A DNA stretch of 64,000 bases from Snodgrassella sp945267035 (lineage in GTDB: Bacteria > Pseudomonadota > Gammaproteobacteria > Burkholderiales > Neisseriaceae). Positions 9,129 through 18,522 of this stretch are shown here, in pieces. The notes below the pieces were generated by a model. That model searched no databases. It saw nothing but the letters and a program-made list of their open reading frames with translations, and was not told where the DNA came from. The position numbers and the translations under genes were made by a program. The stretch is taken from positions 1 through 64,000 of the forward strand of contig NZ_JAFNPF010000004.1 in the NCBI RefSeq assembly GCF_026535915.1, written 5' to 3'. Every line of letters starts with the position of its first letter. Position 1 is the stretch's first letter.

Positions 9129-9569
9129 CTACTGCACATCATCGACATTTTTGGCATTTTTTAATTGATATTCTTCAGTACCAATGAGTCCTAAATGATT
9201 TGACCTGATTCGCAGTAATTTTATGACATCGCCCCTTTTGGCATTCTTTAATCGCGAAGCATCTGTTCCTTCCAACACGATGGTTAATTGGTAAGGTTGA
9301 CTATTGGGCAATTTGCAATCGTCATGTTGTCGTTTTGTTTGTTTTGATTTTGTAACTAAAACTTTAACGGTTGTAAAGAGGGTACTAAACTTAAACTTTT
9401 TGAGCTCTTCTTCACTCAAATCACTGCTAGGTTCTGAAAATAATAGTTGATATACTGGATCTTCTAACAATGTTGCTGTTAACAAACAGGAATTTTGATC
9501 AGAGGCATAAATATTTTGTAGAGAAAGTGTGGTAAATACAGCAAGAATAATATAAATTATTTTTTTCAT
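9129..9569 (-). CDS. Small secreted protein of unknown function
   Basis: This is a 146-residue protein with a typical Sec signal peptide (residues 1-22: MKK, hydrophobic stretch, IYAS cleavage region). The mature part has two cysteines, possibly a disulfide, and a Lys-rich middle; the last 45 residues include RLKNAKRGDVIKLLRI and TEEYQLKNAKNV, which suggests a small beta-barrel/OB-like fold, but no family was recognised. The frame is open 31 codons further upstream to 9662, but the ATG at 9569 is preferred because it begins the signal peptide. No operon partner. Confidence 0.6.
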   Translation of the reverse strand: MKKIIYIILAVFTTLSLQNIYASDQNSCLLTATLLEDPVYQLLFSEPSSDLSEEELKKFKFSTLFTTVKVLVTKSKQTKRQHDDCKLPNSQPYQLTIVLEGTDASRLKNAKRGDVIKLLRIRSNHLGLIGTEEYQLKNAKNVDDVQ

Positions 9570-9998
9570 TGTGATTATCTTTCTTATAGATAACAGTTTT
9601 AATGAAATAATATAATTGCAGCACTCATATGTAAAGATATGTCTGGCTGATATGTAACACAATGTTATTTTTAATGTTTAGTTTGAAGCTTATTTTTACT
9701 AATAGTAGTGAAAATATGCAGGTGACGGGACGGCAGCAGACAGGAGAAATCATGCGGGATCATCGCCAACGTTGTCTGAACGATTACTCAAGACGAGGAT
9801 TAGACAAATTAATATCAATCAAATCATTTATTTGCATTTATGCAGATAGGTAAAATTCTCTGCTGATTACGCTGTATAGCAATTATTAAGATGAAAAAGA
9901 AAAATCAAGTCATTTCTGCCGATGGTTTATTTGCACCATGGTACATTTTCGTCAATTTGAAAATTTAGCCGAAATGGTTCACCCGCAGTTTTTAAGGG
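9570..9998. other. Intergenic gap between the secreted protein gene and rnhB
   Basis: A 63-codon plus-strand frame (9662-9853) exists here but has no domain, leader or ribosome-binding support and is probably not a gene. No clear terminator for rnhB was seen. Confidence 0.4.
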
Positions 9999-10607
9999 TT
10001 ATTCCGCAAAGATTCTGCCCTGCATCAATAAGGCTTTGACGGGTGCAAAATCATGACGATGCTCTGGTAAAATTCCATATTGCTGCAAAGCGGCCAAATG
10101 TGCGACCGTGCCATAACCTTTGTGTTTTTCGAAGCCATATTGAGGAAAACGTTCAGCCAAGGCATACATCTCAGCATCCCGAGCGGTTTTAGCCAGAATG
10201 GAGGCAGCAGAAATGGCTGCGATTTTGAGATCGCCTTTGACTACCGCCTCTGCCGGCACAGACAATCCGGGTGGCAAACGATTACCATCTACCCAAATTT
10301 TGCTCGGCAATATACTTAACCCAGCCACAGCCCGCGCCATTGCTCGCATGGTGGCATGTAATATGTTGTATTGCTGAATCTCTTTACTATCAGCTGAAGC
10401 CACAGACCAAGCTACTGCCTGTTCTTTGATCATGGCTGCCAATAGGTCGCGCTTTTTTTCTGTTAACTTTTTGGAATCTGTCAGACCGGGTAAGTGATAC
10501 TCTGCGGGCAACATCACTGCTGCAGCAAACACGCTTCCTACCAGAGGTCCCCTTCCAGCTTCATCTACGCCGGCATGACTGGGTAACACGCTAAAATTCT
10601 GACTCAT
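9999..10607 (-). CDS. rnhB: Ribonuclease HII
   Basis: RNase HII cuts RNA in RNA-DNA hybrids and starts removal of single ribonucleotides from DNA. The 202-residue protein shows the family motif GVDEAGRGPLVGSV with catalytic Asp15 and Glu16, Asp107 in WVDGNR, and Asp126 in KGD, the four acidic residues expected. Its ATG overlaps the lpxB stop by 4 bases (ATGA), implying translational coupling. lpxB-rnhB is a common proteobacterial pairing at the end of the lpx cluster; here lpxD, fabZ and lpxA are not directly upstream. Confidence 0.96.
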   Translation of the reverse strand: MSQNFSVLPSHAGVDEAGRGPLVGSVFAAAVMLPAEYHLPGLTDSKKLTEKKRDLLAAMIKEQAVAWSVASADSKEIQQYNILHATMRAMARAVAGLSILPSKIWVDGNRLPPGLSVPAEAVVKGDLKIAAISAASILAKTARDAEMYALAERFPQYGFEKHKGYGTVAHLAALQQYGILPEHRHDFAPVKALLMQGRIFAE

Positions 10608-11776
10608 TTTATTCCCATTGCATGTTGTAATACTGCCTGTGCCGCCAATTCATCGGTGTGCATATTCAGCTGCTGATGTAATTGTGCAAATTCGCTCTGC
10701 AATGCTTGAACTTCGTCCGGTGATTCATACCAATGCATCACCGCGTCAGCCAGGTTTTGAGGGGTAGCTTGGCGTTGTAATAATTCCGGCACAACTTTTT
10801 TACCTAATAAGATATTGGGCAAACCGACATAGGGTACTTTAATTTTATGTTTGACATACGCATAAGTAAGCTCGGAAATTTTATAGCTGATGACCATTGG
10901 ACACTGACATAAAGCCACTTCTAATGTGGCGGTGCCGCTGGTTACCAAAGCGACATCGGCGGCCTGACAAGCCATTTCTGCATGAGCATTCATTAATCGT
11001 ACAGGTAGTTTTTGCCAAGCTGGTTGCGCTAGCATATTTTGCATTCTCTGCCGAGTTGCCGCAGTAGCCATGGGTAACAAAAATTGTGCTTGCGGATAAC
11101 GTTGCAAGATAATTTCAGCAGCTTGTAAGAAGAGTGGTGCCATATAGTCAATTTCGCTCACTCTACTGCCTGGCATCAAAACAAATACTGGATCGTTAGG
11201 TGGTAATTTTAATTGAATCCTTTTGGCTGCTCTATCAACGTGTTGTGGCAAGATTTGTGCCAATGGATGGCCGATAAAACGTGCATGGCCACCAGCCTGC
11301 TGATACAGCTCCGGCTCCATTGGGAACAGGCACAACACTTCATCTACTTGTTTGACAATTTTTTTGACACGTTTACGCCGCCATGCCCATACGGATGGGC
11401 TGACATAGTGCACGGTTGCAATTCCGGCACGCTTAAGCTTCTTGGCGACGCCAAGATTAAAATCAGGTGCATCGATGCCAACGAATACATGTGGACGGAT
11501 TTGTTTCAGTGCTTTAATTAAACCACGACGTATCGCCAAAATTTCCGGTAACTTTCTCACTACTTCGACAAAACCACGCACAGCCAGTTTTTCTTGTTCA
11601 TATAAGCTGTTGATACCGGCAGCCAGCATACGAGGACCGCCAATGCCCACAAAATTAACTTGTGGATGTTGGGCACGGATAGCATTCATAAGATGAGCGC
11701 CCAGCAGATCGCCAGAAGCTTCGCCGGCACATAAAGCGATGGTCAATGGATGAGATTCAGTTGCAGTTCTATTCAT
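10604..11776 (-). CDS. lpxB: Lipid-A-disaccharide synthase
   Basis: LpxB (glycosyltransferase family 19) joins UDP-diacylglucosamine and lipid X to form the lipid A disaccharide backbone at the inner-membrane surface. The protein has CAGEASGDLLGAHL near the N-terminus, GIDAPDFNL, PSVWAWR, GHPL and LPGSR blocks typical of the family. The ATG at 11776 gives 390 residues; an in-frame TTG at 11800 would add eight and is less likely because it has no better ribosome-binding site. The gene is separated from lpxA/lpxD, with a tRNA operon directly upstream in the same direction, so it probably has its own promoter between 11777 and 11871. Confidence 0.95.
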   Translation of the reverse strand: MNRTATESHPLTIALCAGEASGDLLGAHLMNAIRAQHPQVNFVGIGGPRMLAAGINSLYEQEKLAVRGFVEVVRKLPEILAIRRGLIKALKQIRPHVFVGIDAPDFNLGVAKKLKRAGIATVHYVSPSVWAWRRKRVKKIVKQVDEVLCLFPMEPELYQQAGGHARFIGHPLAQILPQHVDRAAKRIQLKLPPNDPVFVLMPGSRVSEIDYMAPLFLQAAEIILQRYPQAQFLLPMATAATRQRMQNMLAQPAWQKLPVRLMNAHAEMACQAADVALVTSGTATLEVALCQCPMVISYKISELTYAYVKHKIKVPYVGLPNILLGKKVVPELLQRQATPQNLADAVMHWYESPDEVQALQSEFAQLHQQLNMHTDELAAQAVLQHAMGIK

Positions 11777-11871
11777 AGCTATGACGCAATTATTAAGCAA
11801 CTATCAGAGAATAATCGAAAATGGTCATGCTGGCGATAAACAATCACTAGTATCACCTTAAAGTTTAAATT

Positions 11872-11900
11872 AAAAGCCCAAGCGAGCTGCTTGGGCTTTT
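11872..11900 (-). terminator. Rho-independent terminator of the tRNA operon
   Basis: A 12-bp perfect stem (AAAAGCCCAAGC / GCTTGGGCTTTT) with a 5-base loop lies just after tRNA-His on the minus strand; the stem ends in a T-run. It separates the tRNA transcript from lpxB. Confidence 0.92.
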
Positions 11901-11904
11901 ATGG

Positions 11905-11981
11905 TGGGGTGGCTGATGGGGCTCGAACCCACGACAACTGGAATCACAATCCAGGGCTCTACCAACTGAGCTACAGCCACC
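11905..11981 (-). tRNA. tRNA-His (GTG)
   Basis: Full cloverleaf with anticodon loop TTGTGAT (anticodon GTG). The extra G at position -1 faces C73, the tRNA-His identity element, and the 3' CCA is encoded. Last of three tRNAs in one minus-strand operon. Confidence 0.97.
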
Positions 11982-12001
11982 ACAAAAACTTTTTTTAAAT
12001 C

Positions 12002-12078
12002 TGGTACGCCCGACAGGAATCGAACCTGTAACCCCCGGCTTAGAAGGCCGGTGCTCTATCCGGTTGAGCTACGGGCGC
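12002..12078 (-). tRNA. tRNA-Arg (TCT)
   Basis: Cloverleaf with acceptor stem GCGCCCG/CGGGCGT, anticodon loop CTTCTAA (anticodon TCT, reads AGA/AGG) and encoded CCA. It lies 20 bases upstream of tRNA-His in the operon. Confidence 0.97.
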
Positions 12079-12119
12079 GTGCTCTTGCAATCATTTCCGG
12101 ATATAAGGATTCAGTCGAT

Positions 12120-12197
12120 TGGTCGGGGTGGTGGGATTCGAACTCACGACCCTCTGCTCCCAAAGCAGATGCGCTAACCAGGCTGCGCTACACCCCG
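12120..12197 (-). tRNA. tRNA-Pro (TGG)
   Basis: Cloverleaf with acceptor stem CGGGGTG/CACCCCG, anticodon loop TTTGGGA (anticodon TGG) and encoded CCA. First gene of the tRNA operon, starting 14 bases after the -10 box. Confidence 0.97.
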
Positions 12198-12210
12198 ACG
12201 AGAGAAGCGA

Positions 12211-12239
12211 ACTATACAGGGGTTAAAAAAAGGCGTCAA
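12211..12239 (-). promoter_or_regulatory. Sigma-70 promoter of the tRNA operon
   Basis: On the minus strand TTGACG (12234-12239) and TATAGT (12211-12216) are spaced by exactly 17 bases. Transcription would begin a few bases before tRNA-Pro. The GC-rich stretch between -10 and the tRNA is compatible with stringent (ppGpp/DksA) control, which is an inference. Confidence 0.85.
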
Positions 12240-13606
12240 GGCTTATTTGCTTATTTTTTGCCATTTATTTGAATTTTATGGTTTATTTGTTTCCTCTACA
12301 GGCAATAAATGGAATTAACCGGAAACACTCAGAAGGTTTATTCAATATTTTCAATGTATTGTATATTTAAGCCAACAAACTAGGTCTACCTATGCTGAAC
12401 ACGGCCATAATTTCTTGCTGGATGTAACAAACATAATGCTGCCAACGCTATTTTTACTTTTGCGAGCGGATAGGAACTGATCTGATGTAGTATTGAATCT
12501 GGATATTTTAGTGATTTACCCATTAGATCCGTGATCATTTATCTGGCTACCATAGAAGCAATCACTCTTAGGTCTAGGCAGTTGTGTCTTCACTGTGTTG
12601 AACTTTAGCGCTCATGCAGCTTAGTAGATAAAAATGGATGGCTTTTCCCTTTTGTAGCTGTGGGGGCGATCTTCAAAGATGGATTTCAATAAAAATAATG
12701 TACGTATCAAGCAATCAACGCAATATTCTATGCTGTTGACATAAGGGTTTTACCCTTTATTGATTCATAAACAAAATGCATTTTTCCCGGAAATTCAATC
12801 ATTTTTTAACCAATCTGCACGGCTGATTGGATCGTTTAATTAGTACAGTATTGTTTTAGCCTATGCACTCTTCCACTTAGCTTACGGTTGATTGAATACT
12901 GGATTATCTTGAATCGATTTTTGAGCAAATACCGTATTTGCGCGCCCAAATTGCATCAGCATGTTTGAGCAATACTAGCTCAACCGATTGCCCTATTGGC
13001 GCAAAGTGCCAATCGCATTAGTTTAAAATATTTTTTCTTGTGGGTGCCGCCTCCGTTTATAATTGCACCTGCAACGGATAGCATTTTATCTGCTCGGGAT
13101 GTGGTTGTTTGATGGTAATGTCTTTTCCTAGCGTTTCGATTGATGATATGCCAATTTGCCGGAGCTATTCAACTATGGGAATCGTGCTCCAGCTACGGGA
13201 CGAGATAATATTTGTCTCACATATTAATCCGTACCAATGTAATGCTGAGTGATTAAACGCAATCAGCGTTATTGCTGTTATCTATGGATAAAGTCGATGC
13301 GCATTCTGGGCAAATATGGCTATTCATAAATGGTTAACAAAATTGGGTGGCAAAATATTGATTGGTATTATGGTTGCGCGCCACATGAGTCAGTTAATCT
13401 GCTTCATGGCGATCATATTTTTGGATCAATTTGCTCTGCAACCATGGCATGATGTTAGTCATTTCTTTATCCGTATCCGCGTAGTGAAAAGGTGGTGTTC
13501 CTGTCCAGTTATGGAAATAAAATACCAAATGGGCAAATTGACTATTTTTTACACTATTTTTTCTGCATAATATTACTCTATCTTTTTTTACTGTCTGGAA
13601 TAGTTC
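12240..13606. other. 1.4 kb with no recognisable gene
   Basis: Stops are frequent in every frame. A plus-strand frame at 13316-13570 and a minus-strand one at 13394-13618 have no family, leader or ribosome-binding support. A TTGACT at 13538 and CATAAT at 13566 lie upstream of folD but with poor spacing. Confidence 0.45.
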
Positions 13607-14464
13607 ATGACTGCTCAACTGATTGATGGCAAGAAGGTATCACAACAAATTCTGCAAAAAGTAGCCGCACAAGTACAACAACGTCTCGACAATCAGCTGC
13701 GGCGTCCTTGTTTGGCCGTGGTTTTGGTGGGAGAGGATCCGGCCAGTGCGGTTTATGTGCGCAATAAGAAACGCGCCTGCGAAACCACTGGTTTTGAATC
13801 ACGCAGTTATGAATTACCGGCAGATACGGCCGAAGATGAATTACTGGCGCTGATAGATGAAATGAATGCCGACGAAGGTATAGACGGCATTTTGGTTCAA
13901 CTACCCTTACCCAAGCACATCAACAGCCAAATGGTTTTGGAACGAATTGTGCCTCACAAAGATGTAGACGGTTTTCATCCGTACAATATCGGTCGTCTGG
14001 TGGTTAAAATGCCTCTGATGCGACCCTGCACGCCTAAAGGCGTCATGACACTGCTTGAAGCTTACGGTATTGATGTTGTCGGCAAAAAGGCGGTAATTGT
14101 GGGCGCCTCGAATATCGTGGGTCGACCTCAGGCATTGGAAATGTTGCTGGCTCGTGCAACGGTTACAATTTGTCATAGTGCGACTCAAAATCTGGCTGCA
14201 GAAGTAGCCGCCGCAGATATCGTGGTGGTAGGCGTTGGTAAACCGGACTTTATTAAAGGTGAATGGATTAAATCTGGGGCCGTGGTGATTGATGTAGGTA
14301 TCAACCGGTTGGCTAACGGGCAGTTATGTGGCGATGTGGAATTTGCCGTTGCCCGTGAGCGTGCCGCAATGATTACGCCAGTACCAGGTGGTGTGGGGCC
14401 GATGACCATTGCCACTTTGATGGAAAATACTTTACATGCAGCACAAATCCATGATCAGCAATGA
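13607..14464 (+). CDS. folD: Bifunctional methylenetetrahydrofolate dehydrogenase/cyclohydrolase
   Basis: FolD interconverts 5,10-methylene-, methenyl- and 10-formyl-tetrahydrofolate, supplying one-carbon units for purines and formyl-Met. The 285-residue protein has the catalytic YVRNKKRA segment (Tyr and Lys near residues 47-51), DVDGFHPYNIGRL, PCTPKGVM, the NADP-binding GASNIVGRP and the C-terminal PGGVGPMTIATL. Length equals the family norm. The ATG at 13607 is preceded by GGAATAG. It is monocistronic. Confidence 0.97.
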   Translation: MTAQLIDGKKVSQQILQKVAAQVQQRLDNQLRRPCLAVVLVGEDPASAVYVRNKKRACETTGFESRSYELPADTAEDELLALIDEMNADEGIDGILVQLPLPKHINSQMVLERIVPHKDVDGFHPYNIGRLVVKMPLMRPCTPKGVMTLLEAYGIDVVGKKAVIVGASNIVGRPQALEMLLARATVTICHSATQNLAAEVAAADIVVVGVGKPDFIKGEWIKSGAVVIDVGINRLANGQLCGDVEFAVARERAAMITPVPGGVGPMTIATLMENTLHAAQIHDQQ

Positions 14465-14783
14465 AGATGATGAAGCTCACCTATCCTAGTAACTGACTCT
14501 ATTCGACGAAATCTCGGAATAATAAGATCCTATTAAAGATAAGTTGAATTTACGCAGCAGATAAATAATGATCTAACAGTGCAGCCTGAAACATGGTATG
14601 CGTTGTATTACAAACGGGCTGTTCACTTTAATCTATCTTATTATTGGGCAAGTGATGTTGTTAACCGACAAGTGGTTCATGCTTGTGCTGGTTTGTTTAA
14701 TCGTGGCAGAATGGTCGGTTGCATTTTGCCACTCAGCATGAGCACAATTATCTATTTTATTTAAAAATTTAGGTGTTACATAA
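14465..14783. other. Intergenic gap after folD
   Basis: A 61-codon frame at 14579-14764 was considered but shows no recognisable domain and no ribosome-binding site. No terminator-like hairpin with a T-run was seen. Confidence 0.4.
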
Positions 14784-15362
14784 ATGTACCAATTTTTAGT
14801 AGATGCGTGGGACGCATTACGGCTTAAATTTTATCCGGTCGCGCATTACCGTTATCCTTTATCTATTACTACTCTGGTCTTGTTGACACTTGGTCTGATC
14901 AATGCTGCTTCATTGCCTCCTTATGTTATTGGTCCACAAGCCGGAATAATCAGTTTTGCCATATGTTTGACCGTGTTGCGCTGGTTGATATTGTGCGTGG
15001 TGATGAAAATATTTCTGAGCCCGCTAAGCAGACTATGGGAATGGTGTGGTTATATTCTAATCACTGAAGCCTTGTTGATGCCGTTAGTTGTATTATGTTA
15101 TTGGCCAGAAATGATGTATTTGCCTAGTTTCATCTGGTTAGTATGGATCATGATTGTTCAGTTTACCGGCTTAATTCGTATCAGTAAGGCTAAAGTTGGT
15201 CAGATTGTCTTGGCTTATGTGGTGTATTTCTTCGGCGCGTCAATGGCTAGTGGCATGTTATTGTTTGTCTTTTTCAATGTTGGCTGGTTGGATCTTGAAG
15301 CCTCATTGCAAGCGTTGAAACCATTTATGGATCAGGTCGTATCGGACTTTGGCATGCAGTAA
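14784..15362 (+). CDS. Integral membrane protein of unknown function
   Basis: This is a 192-residue protein with about five hydrophobic segments (near residues 28-42, 52-75, 85-105, 112-128 and 140-170). The layout, an N-terminal cytoplasmic stretch and then clustered helices, resembles YIP1-like small membrane proteins, but assignment is not secure. AGGTG lies eight bases upstream of the ATG. It stands between folD and the GAPDH gene in the same direction, with gaps of 319 and 140 bases, so an operon is uncertain. Confidence 0.7.
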   Translation: MYQFLVDAWDALRLKFYPVAHYRYPLSITTLVLLTLGLINAASLPPYVIGPQAGIISFAICLTVLRWLILCVVMKIFLSPLSRLWEWCGYILITEALLMPLVVLCYWPEMMYLPSFIWLVWIMIVQFTGLIRISKAKVGQIVLAYVVYFFGASMASGMLLFVFFNVGWLDLEASLQALKPFMDQVVSDFGMQ

Positions 15363-15502
15363 CTTACGTGTGGAAACGAGCTGTTTCAGTTATAATAATA
15401 GATGGTATTGATGATTTTTTTTATCACTCTAACCATCATTCAGCCAGCAGCTTGCTTGAATGCTTCTAACCGGCTCAGTCTGACATAAAAAAAGGAATAA
15501 TC

Positions 15503-16531
15503 ATGACGTTAAAAGTTGCCATCAATGGTTATGGCCGTATCGGCCGCCAAATACTACGAGCAATTTATGACTATAATCTGCGCGATCAATTTGAAATCGT
15601 GGCAGTTAATGCCAGCGGTTCATTGGAAACCAGTGCCCACCTGACTAAATATGATACGGTACATGGTCGATTTGCCGCAGAGGTCGGCTTTGATGATCAT
15701 GGTTTAATTGTTAATGGCGATCATATCCGCTTTTTTTCGACGCGCAATCCAGCGGAATTGCCTTGGGGTGAACTTGGGGTAGATTTAGTACTTGAATGTA
15801 CCGGTGCCTTCAATAGTAAAGAAAAAGCCAGTGTGCATTTAAACAGCGGCGCGAAAAAAGTGTTGATTTCTGCACCTGGTGGGAATGATGTGGATGCTAC
15901 CGTAGTTTATGGCGTCAATCATCATGTTATCACACCTGAAATGACGGTTATTTCTAACGGCTCTTGCACCACTAACTGTCTGGCACCAGTTGCTAAAGCC
16001 ATTAATGATGGTGTAGGCATCGTTAAAGGGCTGATGACTACTATTCATGCGTTTACTAATGATCAGGTACTCACTGATGTCCGTCATAAGGATTTACGCC
16101 GTGCTCGCAGTGCGGTAGAAAATATTATTCCGACCAAAACTGGCGCAGCCAAGGCATTAGGTTTGGTATTGCCTGAGTTACAAGGCAAATTTGATGGTTT
16201 TTCTGTTCGTGTACCGACGATTAATGTTTCTTTAGTTGATCTGACTTTTGAAGCAGCGCGAGACACTACGGTGGATGAGATCAATGCCGTGGTTAAAGCA
16301 GCCAGCGAAGGCAATATGCGCCACGTTCTTGGCTACAACACTTTACCACTGGTTTCGACCGATTTTAACCATACGCCACAGGCATCAATTTTTGATAGCA
16401 CGTTGACCAAAGTGACCAACGGCAACATGGTTAAGGTACTGGCTTGGTACGATAATGAATGGGGATTCAGTTGTCAGATGCTGAATACGGCGCGAGCCAT
16501 GTTCGATCTTGATGTGACTCCACTAGTCTAA
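15503..16531 (+). CDS. Type I glyceraldehyde-3-phosphate dehydrogenase, probably NADP-accepting
   Basis: The enzyme oxidises and phosphorylates glyceraldehyde 3-phosphate to 1,3-bisphosphoglycerate (or the reverse). The 342-residue protein has the NGYGRIGR nucleotide-binding motif (residues 8-15), the catalytic SNGSCTTNC (Cys155) and His182. At the end of the second beta strand, where NAD-specific enzymes have Asp (NDL/NDP), it reads VNASGS with Ala37, a pattern closer to GapB-type enzymes that accept NADP. A role in gluconeogenesis is therefore plausible but inferred. AAAGGAATAATC precedes the ATG. A hairpin follows the gene. Confidence 0.93.
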   Translation: MTLKVAINGYGRIGRQILRAIYDYNLRDQFEIVAVNASGSLETSAHLTKYDTVHGRFAAEVGFDDHGLIVNGDHIRFFSTRNPAELPWGELGVDLVLECTGAFNSKEKASVHLNSGAKKVLISAPGGNDVDATVVYGVNHHVITPEMTVISNGSCTTNCLAPVAKAINDGVGIVKGLMTTIHAFTNDQVLTDVRHKDLRRARSAVENIIPTKTGAAKALGLVLPELQGKFDGFSVRVPTINVSLVDLTFEAARDTTVDEINAVVKAASEGNMRHVLGYNTLPLVSTDFNHTPQASIFDSTLTKVTNGNMVKVLAWYDNEWGFSCQMLNTARAMFDLDVTPLV

Positions 16532-16548
16532 TATTTTGCGTTTCAAGA

Positions 16549-16587
16549 CAGGCTGTCTAAACCCATTGTTGTGGTCTAGACAGCCTG
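16549..16587. repeat. 11-bp perfect inverted repeat after the GAPDH gene
   Basis: CAGGCTGTCTA (16549-16559) and TAGACAGCCTG (16577-16587) flank a 17-base loop. No T-run follows, so it may be a factor-assisted terminator. The arm resembles Neisseriaceae DNA-uptake-sequence dialects (AGGCnGnCTGAA), whose paired inverted copies often serve as terminators; it lacks the CTG core, so this is weak. Confidence 0.6.
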
Positions 16588-16611
16588 AGTGTATTGTAAC
16601 GATCTTGATGA

Positions 16612-16632
16612 ACCAGATTAAGTTAATCTGGT
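16612..16632. repeat. 21-bp palindrome with 10-bp arms
   Basis: ACCAGATTAA and TTAATCTGGT are separated by one base. It lies between the GAPDH hairpin and the M61 peptidase gene, about 80 bases before the latter's start. It could be a terminator remnant or a dimeric repressor site; nothing in the sequence decides. Confidence 0.55.
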
Positions 16633-16714
16633 CTTAGCAGACTGCCTGAATCTGAGCCGTTTATTCATACCCCTAATGCAAAGTCTTTCTTTTCTCTTTA
16701 TTTTGATCTGAGCT

Positions 16715-18472
16715 ATGCTTTATTACCAACTTCAGCCCTACTCATTAAGCAAACATTTATGGCAGATTCGCCTGCAATTTAAGCAGGATAATCAGGACAA
16801 TTTCAGCTTAAGCTTGCCAAACTGGCTACCGGGTAGCTACATGATCAGAGATTTTGCTCAGCATATTGTATCTATTTCGGCAAACTGTAATGGCTTACCC
16901 ACTAGGTTGGAACAAACCGAAAAAAATATTTGGCTTGGTCACGGGCAAGCCGGCGAATGGAGCATTGATTATCTGGTATATGCTTTTGACCAGTCAGTCA
17001 GAGGATCTTTTCTAAGCACTGAAAGAGGCTTCTTTGATGGCGCCTGTTTATTTTTACGTCATGATCAGCGTCAGCAAGAACCCTGCCAATTAACCATCCA
17101 AGCATTACCACCTGAATGGGATATTGCCACCACTATGCCAGTTGCGGGGCAAAAACAGCTTTATCAAAGCGCAGATTATCGCACTTTGATTGACCATCCT
17201 GTCGAAATGGGTCACTTGCTACGTTTACCCTTTATAGCCAATGGCATCGAACATGAAATTGTCATTAGCGGCTATTGCCCAGAATTTGACCAGCAGCGAT
17301 TAGTCAGAGATGTTCAAAAAATATGCAGCGCTGAAATGAATTTGTTCGCCCATTCGGTTCCCTTTCAGCATTATCTTTTTTTACTGTATGTTGGTCAGGG
17401 GATTTATGGCGGGCTCGAACATAAATCTTCAACGGCTTTACAAGCTGATCGGCATGATTTACCACAAAAAAATGGTGGCAATGACGATGCTTATATCTCG
17501 CTGTTAGGTTTGTTCAGTCATGAGTATTTCCATGCATGGAATGTGAAATCCATTATTCCGGCTGCGTTTGCGAATAATAACCTTAATAGTGAAGCCTATA
17601 CCCGTTTATTATGGGCATTTGAGGGCATCACTTCGTATTATGATGACTTGTTTCTGGTACGAAGTGGCGTGATTACCCCCAGCCAATATCTACAATTGTT
17701 GGCGAAAACCATTACTCGGGTTCAGCAAGGTGCCGGCAAAGATGTTCAAAGTCTGGCTGACTCCAGCTTTAATGCATGGACCAAATATTATAAGCAAAAT
17801 GAAAACAGCCCAAATGCAATTGTTAGCTATTATCAAAAAGGTGCTTTGGCTGCATTGTGTTTAGATCTTTATATCCGCCATCACACACAGCAACAGAAAA
17901 GTCTGGATGATGTGATGCGCGCGCTTTATCATGATTGGTGCGCGCGTGGATGTGGATTAGAAGAAGATGAATGGTTGAGTATTGCCGAAAAAGCCACTGG
18001 ACTGGCCCTGCAATCGGTTTATCAGCATTATATAAACACCACCACCGATTTACCGCTCGCGCAGCAATTACAAGGAGCAGGCGTACAATTGCACTGGCAT
18101 GCACTGGCCAGAAAACATGGCGGTGCTTATGTCGAACAGCCACCACAAACGGCAACAGCCAGTGCTGATCTGGGCTGTCGTTTTCAAGCAGCCACGCCCG
18201 GCATTGTGTTACAGCAAGTCTTCAGTGATGGCAGTGCGGAGCAGGCCAATTTAAGTGCTGGCGATCAGCTCATCGCATTGAATAACGAGATAATCCGTGA
18301 TTTCAATACTCAGTGGCAACGCTTCGCGGTTGGTGATCAGATACACATTCATTATATTCGGGATGGATTACTGCGACAGACGCATTTACAGGTACAGCCC
18401 GCCAAAGCCGATACCGCTATATTAAGCATCAATGATCCTGCTTTGGTCAAGCAGTGGTTACAGTGTCAGTAA
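16715..18472 (+). CDS. M61-family (glycyl aminopeptidase-like) metallopeptidase with PDZ domain
   Basis: This is a 585-residue protein with an N-terminal beta-rich M61 domain, a zinc-binding HEYFHAWN motif (His269, Glu270, His273), a likely third ligand Glu303 in FEGITSYYDD, and a C-terminal PDZ domain (about residues 490-580). M61 enzymes are glycine-preferring aminopeptidases in characterised members. No signal peptide is evident, so it is probably cytoplasmic. The ATG at 16715 has only a weak GAG upstream. The next gene starts 50 bases after its stop in the same direction. Confidence 0.92.
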   Translation: MLYYQLQPYSLSKHLWQIRLQFKQDNQDNFSLSLPNWLPGSYMIRDFAQHIVSISANCNGLPTRLEQTEKNIWLGHGQAGEWSIDYLVYAFDQSVRGSFLSTERGFFDGACLFLRHDQRQQEPCQLTIQALPPEWDIATTMPVAGQKQLYQSADYRTLIDHPVEMGHLLRLPFIANGIEHEIVISGYCPEFDQQRLVRDVQKICSAEMNLFAHSVPFQHYLFLLYVGQGIYGGLEHKSSTALQADRHDLPQKNGGNDDAYISLLGLFSHEYFHAWNVKSIIPAAFANNNLNSEAYTRLLWAFEGITSYYDDLFLVRSGVITPSQYLQLLAKTITRVQQGAGKDVQSLADSSFNAWTKYYKQNENSPNAIVSYYQKGALAALCLDLYIRHHTQQQKSLDDVMRALYHDWCARGCGLEEDEWLSIAEKATGLALQSVYQHYINTTTDLPLAQQLQGAGVQLHWHALARKHGGAYVEQPPQTATASADLGCRFQAATPGIVLQQVFSDGSAEQANLSAGDQLIALNNEIIRDFNTQWQRFAVGDQIHIHYIRDGLLRQTHLQVQPAKADTAILSINDPALVKQWLQCQ

Positions 18473-18522
18473 AGCGAGTGGTTTGTTAATCATGATTCGG
18501 TTATCGTTGAAAAGTTGGATTC

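Noticed and set aside
9662..9853. 63-codon plus-strand frame near a divergent edge
   Set aside because: No leader, domain or upstream Shine-Dalgarno; probably chance.
13316..13570. 84-codon plus-strand frame upstream of folD
   Set aside because: Overlaps an equally long opposite-strand frame in a stretch of dense stops; no supporting signal.
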